A stretch of DNA of 64,000 nt, taken from Gemmatimonadaceae bacterium. GTDB lineage: Bacteria > Gemmatimonadota > Gemmatimonadetes > Gemmatimonadales > Gemmatimonadaceae. The stretch is from the NCBI GenBank assembly GCA_016720905.1, contig JADKJT010000034.1, forward strand, positions 1 to 64,000, written 5' to 3'. How positions within the stretch are numbered: position 1 is the first letter of the stretch; every line of letters starts with the position of its first letter. Below the pieces are notes generated by a model. That model was given only the letters and a program-made list of their open reading frames with translations. It was not told where the DNA came from and made no database searches. Shown here one piece after another: positions 62,381-64,000 of the stretch. The translations under genes were made by a program, and so were the position numbers.

Positions 62381-64000
62381 CTAGGCGCTCGTCTTGGGCG
62401 TGGTCACATCTCCCGGCTTCACCTCGATGGCCGGCAGTCCATGCTTCTTGAGGATCTCGTCGATTGGCGGCAACAGATCCTTCCACGCGGCACGCAGATC
62501 CACCAGGTACACCTCGAGCTCCTTCGTCAGGATGTCGAACACCTGGACGCTTTGCTTCGTGGGACGGGCATCAGCGCTGCCCACCACGCCGGCCAGCGCC
62601 GCAATCTGGTTGTTGACGCGAATAGGATAGTTGAGCGGATCCTGACCACTGCGATTCTTCACCTGATAGATCTTCGCCTCGATCTCCGAAATGCGCGTAT
62701 CAAGCGACTTGATCAACGCCGCGTAGCGCGCCGAATCAGCGCCGACCTCCTTCGACCGCTTGACCGTCTGGTCACGCACATAGCGCACCGTGCGCACCGC
62801 GTCATTGGCGTCAGTCGTGCGGTCACGGATCTGCATCGCCAGCTTGTATTGCGCCACCAGATCGGCCGGCGTCGCGTCGCTGCGCGGATCCTTCTTCACA
62901 GCGAACTTCGATTCCTGCGCCGTCGCGCCGTCAACCATCAGGCGCACGGTGTAGGTGCCCGGCAGGATCAACGGACCTGTCGTGCTGCCGGCCCAGAAGA
63001 TCATTCCCTCGAACTGCGTGGCGTCCGCCTCGCGCAAATTCCAGGAGAACGTGTTCATGCCCGCGCGATTGGTGGGATTCGCATCGCTCGCCACACCGCG
63101 TCGACCGCGTGGCGCGGCCGCCGGTCCGGCACTTGCCGTATCGCTGGAGAATGTGCGAACGGTCCGGCCGGTGGAATCGCGGAACTCGATCGTCACCTTG
63201 CGGGGCGCCTGCTTGAGCCAGTAGTTCACGATCGCCCCGGCCGGCGGATTGGCTCCCACAGGCGAATCGCTTCCGCCGCCACCGCCAAACCCGCCACCCC
63301 AGTTGATGCGATACGTCGTGCGCGGCGTGAACAGGTGTGCATTCGACGCCAGCACATTGGCGCTGAGCTGTCGCAACGCGCTCAGGTCGTCCAGCACATA
63401 GAACGATCGGCCATGCGTGGCCGCGATCAGGTCGCCCTCCTTGATGGCCAGGTCGTGCACCGGCACGATGGGCAGATTGCGACGCAGGGACGTCCACGAG
63501 CCGCCGTCATCGAGCGACACATACACGCCCCGCTCGGTGCCGGCAAACAACAGACCACGCCGCACGTCGTCCTCGCGAATCACCCGCGTGAATTCGGATG
63601 CCGGAAGGCCACTCGGCGTCCCGCTGCCATCGATGCGCGTCCACGTCTTGCCGAAGTCCGCGGTCTTGAACAGGTAGGGCTGCTGATCGTCCATCTGGAA
63701 CCGATTGGCCGCCACGTACGCCGTGCCCGCATTGAATCGTGAGGCCTCGATGATGGAGATGCGCGCCCATTCGCGCTCCTTGAGCAGCGGTGGCGTGACA
63801 TTGGTCCACGTCTTGCCCGCATCACGCGACAACTGCACCAGGCCATCGTCGGTGCCCGCCCACAGCACGCCAGGCGTCACCGGCGATTCGGCGAGCGCGA
63901 ACACGGTCCCGTAGTACTCGACACTGGTCTGGTCGAGCGTGATCGACCCGCCCGATGGCCCCAGAGTGCGCGGATCATTGCGCGTCAGGTCGGGACTGAT
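62381..64000 (-). CDS. BNR/Vps10-type beta-propeller protein, partial
   Basis: C-terminal 539 residues of a large exported protein that continues past the right edge; the frame is open to the last base. Propeller repeats with Asp-box-like motifs occur early: LSRDAGKTWTNVT, KTADFGKTWTRID and VSLDDGGSWTSLRR. A glycine-rich linker (NWGGGFGGGGG) leads to a C-terminal part with an Ig-like segment (PGTYTVRLMVDG) and coiled helices (EIEAKIYQVKNRSG). Such sortilin/BNR-like proteins are widespread in Gemmatimonadota and Bacteroidota and may be surface glycan or peptide binders; enzymatic activity is not shown. Confidence 0.82.
   Translation of the reverse strand: MSPDLTRNDPRTLGPSGGSITLDQTSVEYYGTVFALAESPVTPGVLWAGTDDGLVQLSRDAGKTWTNVTPPLLKEREWARISIIEASRFNAGTAYVAANRFQMDDQQPYLFKTADFGKTWTRIDGSGTPSGLPASEFTRVIREDDVRRGLLFAGTERGVYVSLDDGGSWTSLRRNLPIVPVHDLAIKEGDLIAATHGRSFYVLDDLSALRQLSANVLASNAHLFTPRTTYRINWGGGFGGGGGSDSPVGANPPAGAIVNYWLKQAPRKVTIEFRDSTGRTVRTFSSDTASAGPAAAPRGRRGVASDANPTNRAGMNTFSWNLREADATQFEGMIFWAGSTTGPLILPGTYTVRLMVDGATAQESKFAVKKDPRSDATPADLVAQYKLAMQIRDRTTDANDAVRTVRYVRDQTVKRSKEVGADSARYAALIKSLDTRISEIEAKIYQVKNRSGQDPLNYPIRVNNQIAALAGVVGSADARPTKQSVQVFDILTKELEVYLVDLRAAWKDLLPPIDEILKKHGLPAIEVKPGDVTTPKTSA

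Noticed and set aside
61496..63742. Long plus-strand open frame of 748 codons
   Set aside because: It runs antisense to the solenoid and BNR genes, has a composition typical of shadow frames in GC-rich DNA and no recognisable domain.

Overview
The window is a GC-rich, densely packed bacterial chromosome segment. Several features point to Gemmatimonadota (a Gemmatimonas-like organism): a PVC-type dehydrogenase/DUF1080/cytochrome c set, DUF1080 secreted proteins, BNR/Vps10-like secreted proteins, a plant-type FabI, a complete 14-gene complex I operon and intergenic heptamer repeats. This placement is inference from gene content; no rRNA or marker search was possible.

Layout. 0.1-4.2 kb: an integron-type tyrosine recombinase at the left edge, two secreted proteins (DUF1080 and TPR), a small unknown protein and a PLP-dependent threonine/hydroxyaspartate lyase. 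4.3-14.9 kb: the most distinctive locus, two divergent gene sets. Leftward are an NsrR-like Rrf2 regulator, a 57-residue membrane protein, a CuA subunit II, a heme-copper subunit I and a SCO copper chaperone. Rightward are a cytochrome b/ferredoxin/MvhD fusion, an anchored unknown protein, heme A synthase, tryptophanase and tyrosine phenol-lyase, the first four overlapping stop-to-start; a cNMP-binding protein follows. Subunit I has all six heme/copper histidines at the numbering of Thermus ba3 oxidase, but Gln replaces the active-site Tyr237. With a three-cysteine NsrR-like regulator next to it, this suggests a nitric oxide reductase derived from the B-type oxidases rather than an oxygen reductase.

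14.9-28.2 kb: nuoA-N, all leftward and mostly with 4-base stop/start overlaps. nuoL carries two compensating frameshifts and nuoD one. 28.2-34.3 kb: a MarR-GNAT fusion with a tandem-repeat operator-like site, a cytochrome c plus a large PVC-type dehydrogenase/DUF1080 protein (also frameshifted), and two small membrane proteins. 34.4-41.2 kb: a decayed lnt fragment, two large BcrAD/BadFG/HgdB-type CoA-activase proteins and lgt. 41.3-46 kb: EttA, a CcdA-like transporter and a TlpA-like thioredoxin separated by heptameric tandem repeats, and a PLP decarboxylase.

46-64 kb: mostly housekeeping and envelope genes: a DUF1835 protein, mannose-1-phosphate guanylyltransferase, enoyl-CoA hydratase, a 2H phosphoesterase, DUF2007, an SDR, Sua5, plant-type FabI, a hybrid histidine kinase, an SRPBCC protein, an atypical Nramp transporter, two Met/His-rich secreted proteins, an MFS transporter, a 16-residue-repeat solenoid protein and the 3' part of a BNR/Vps10-type protein that runs off the right edge. 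Four single-base frameshifts in otherwise conserved genes (two in homopolymer runs) suggest residual sequencing errors.
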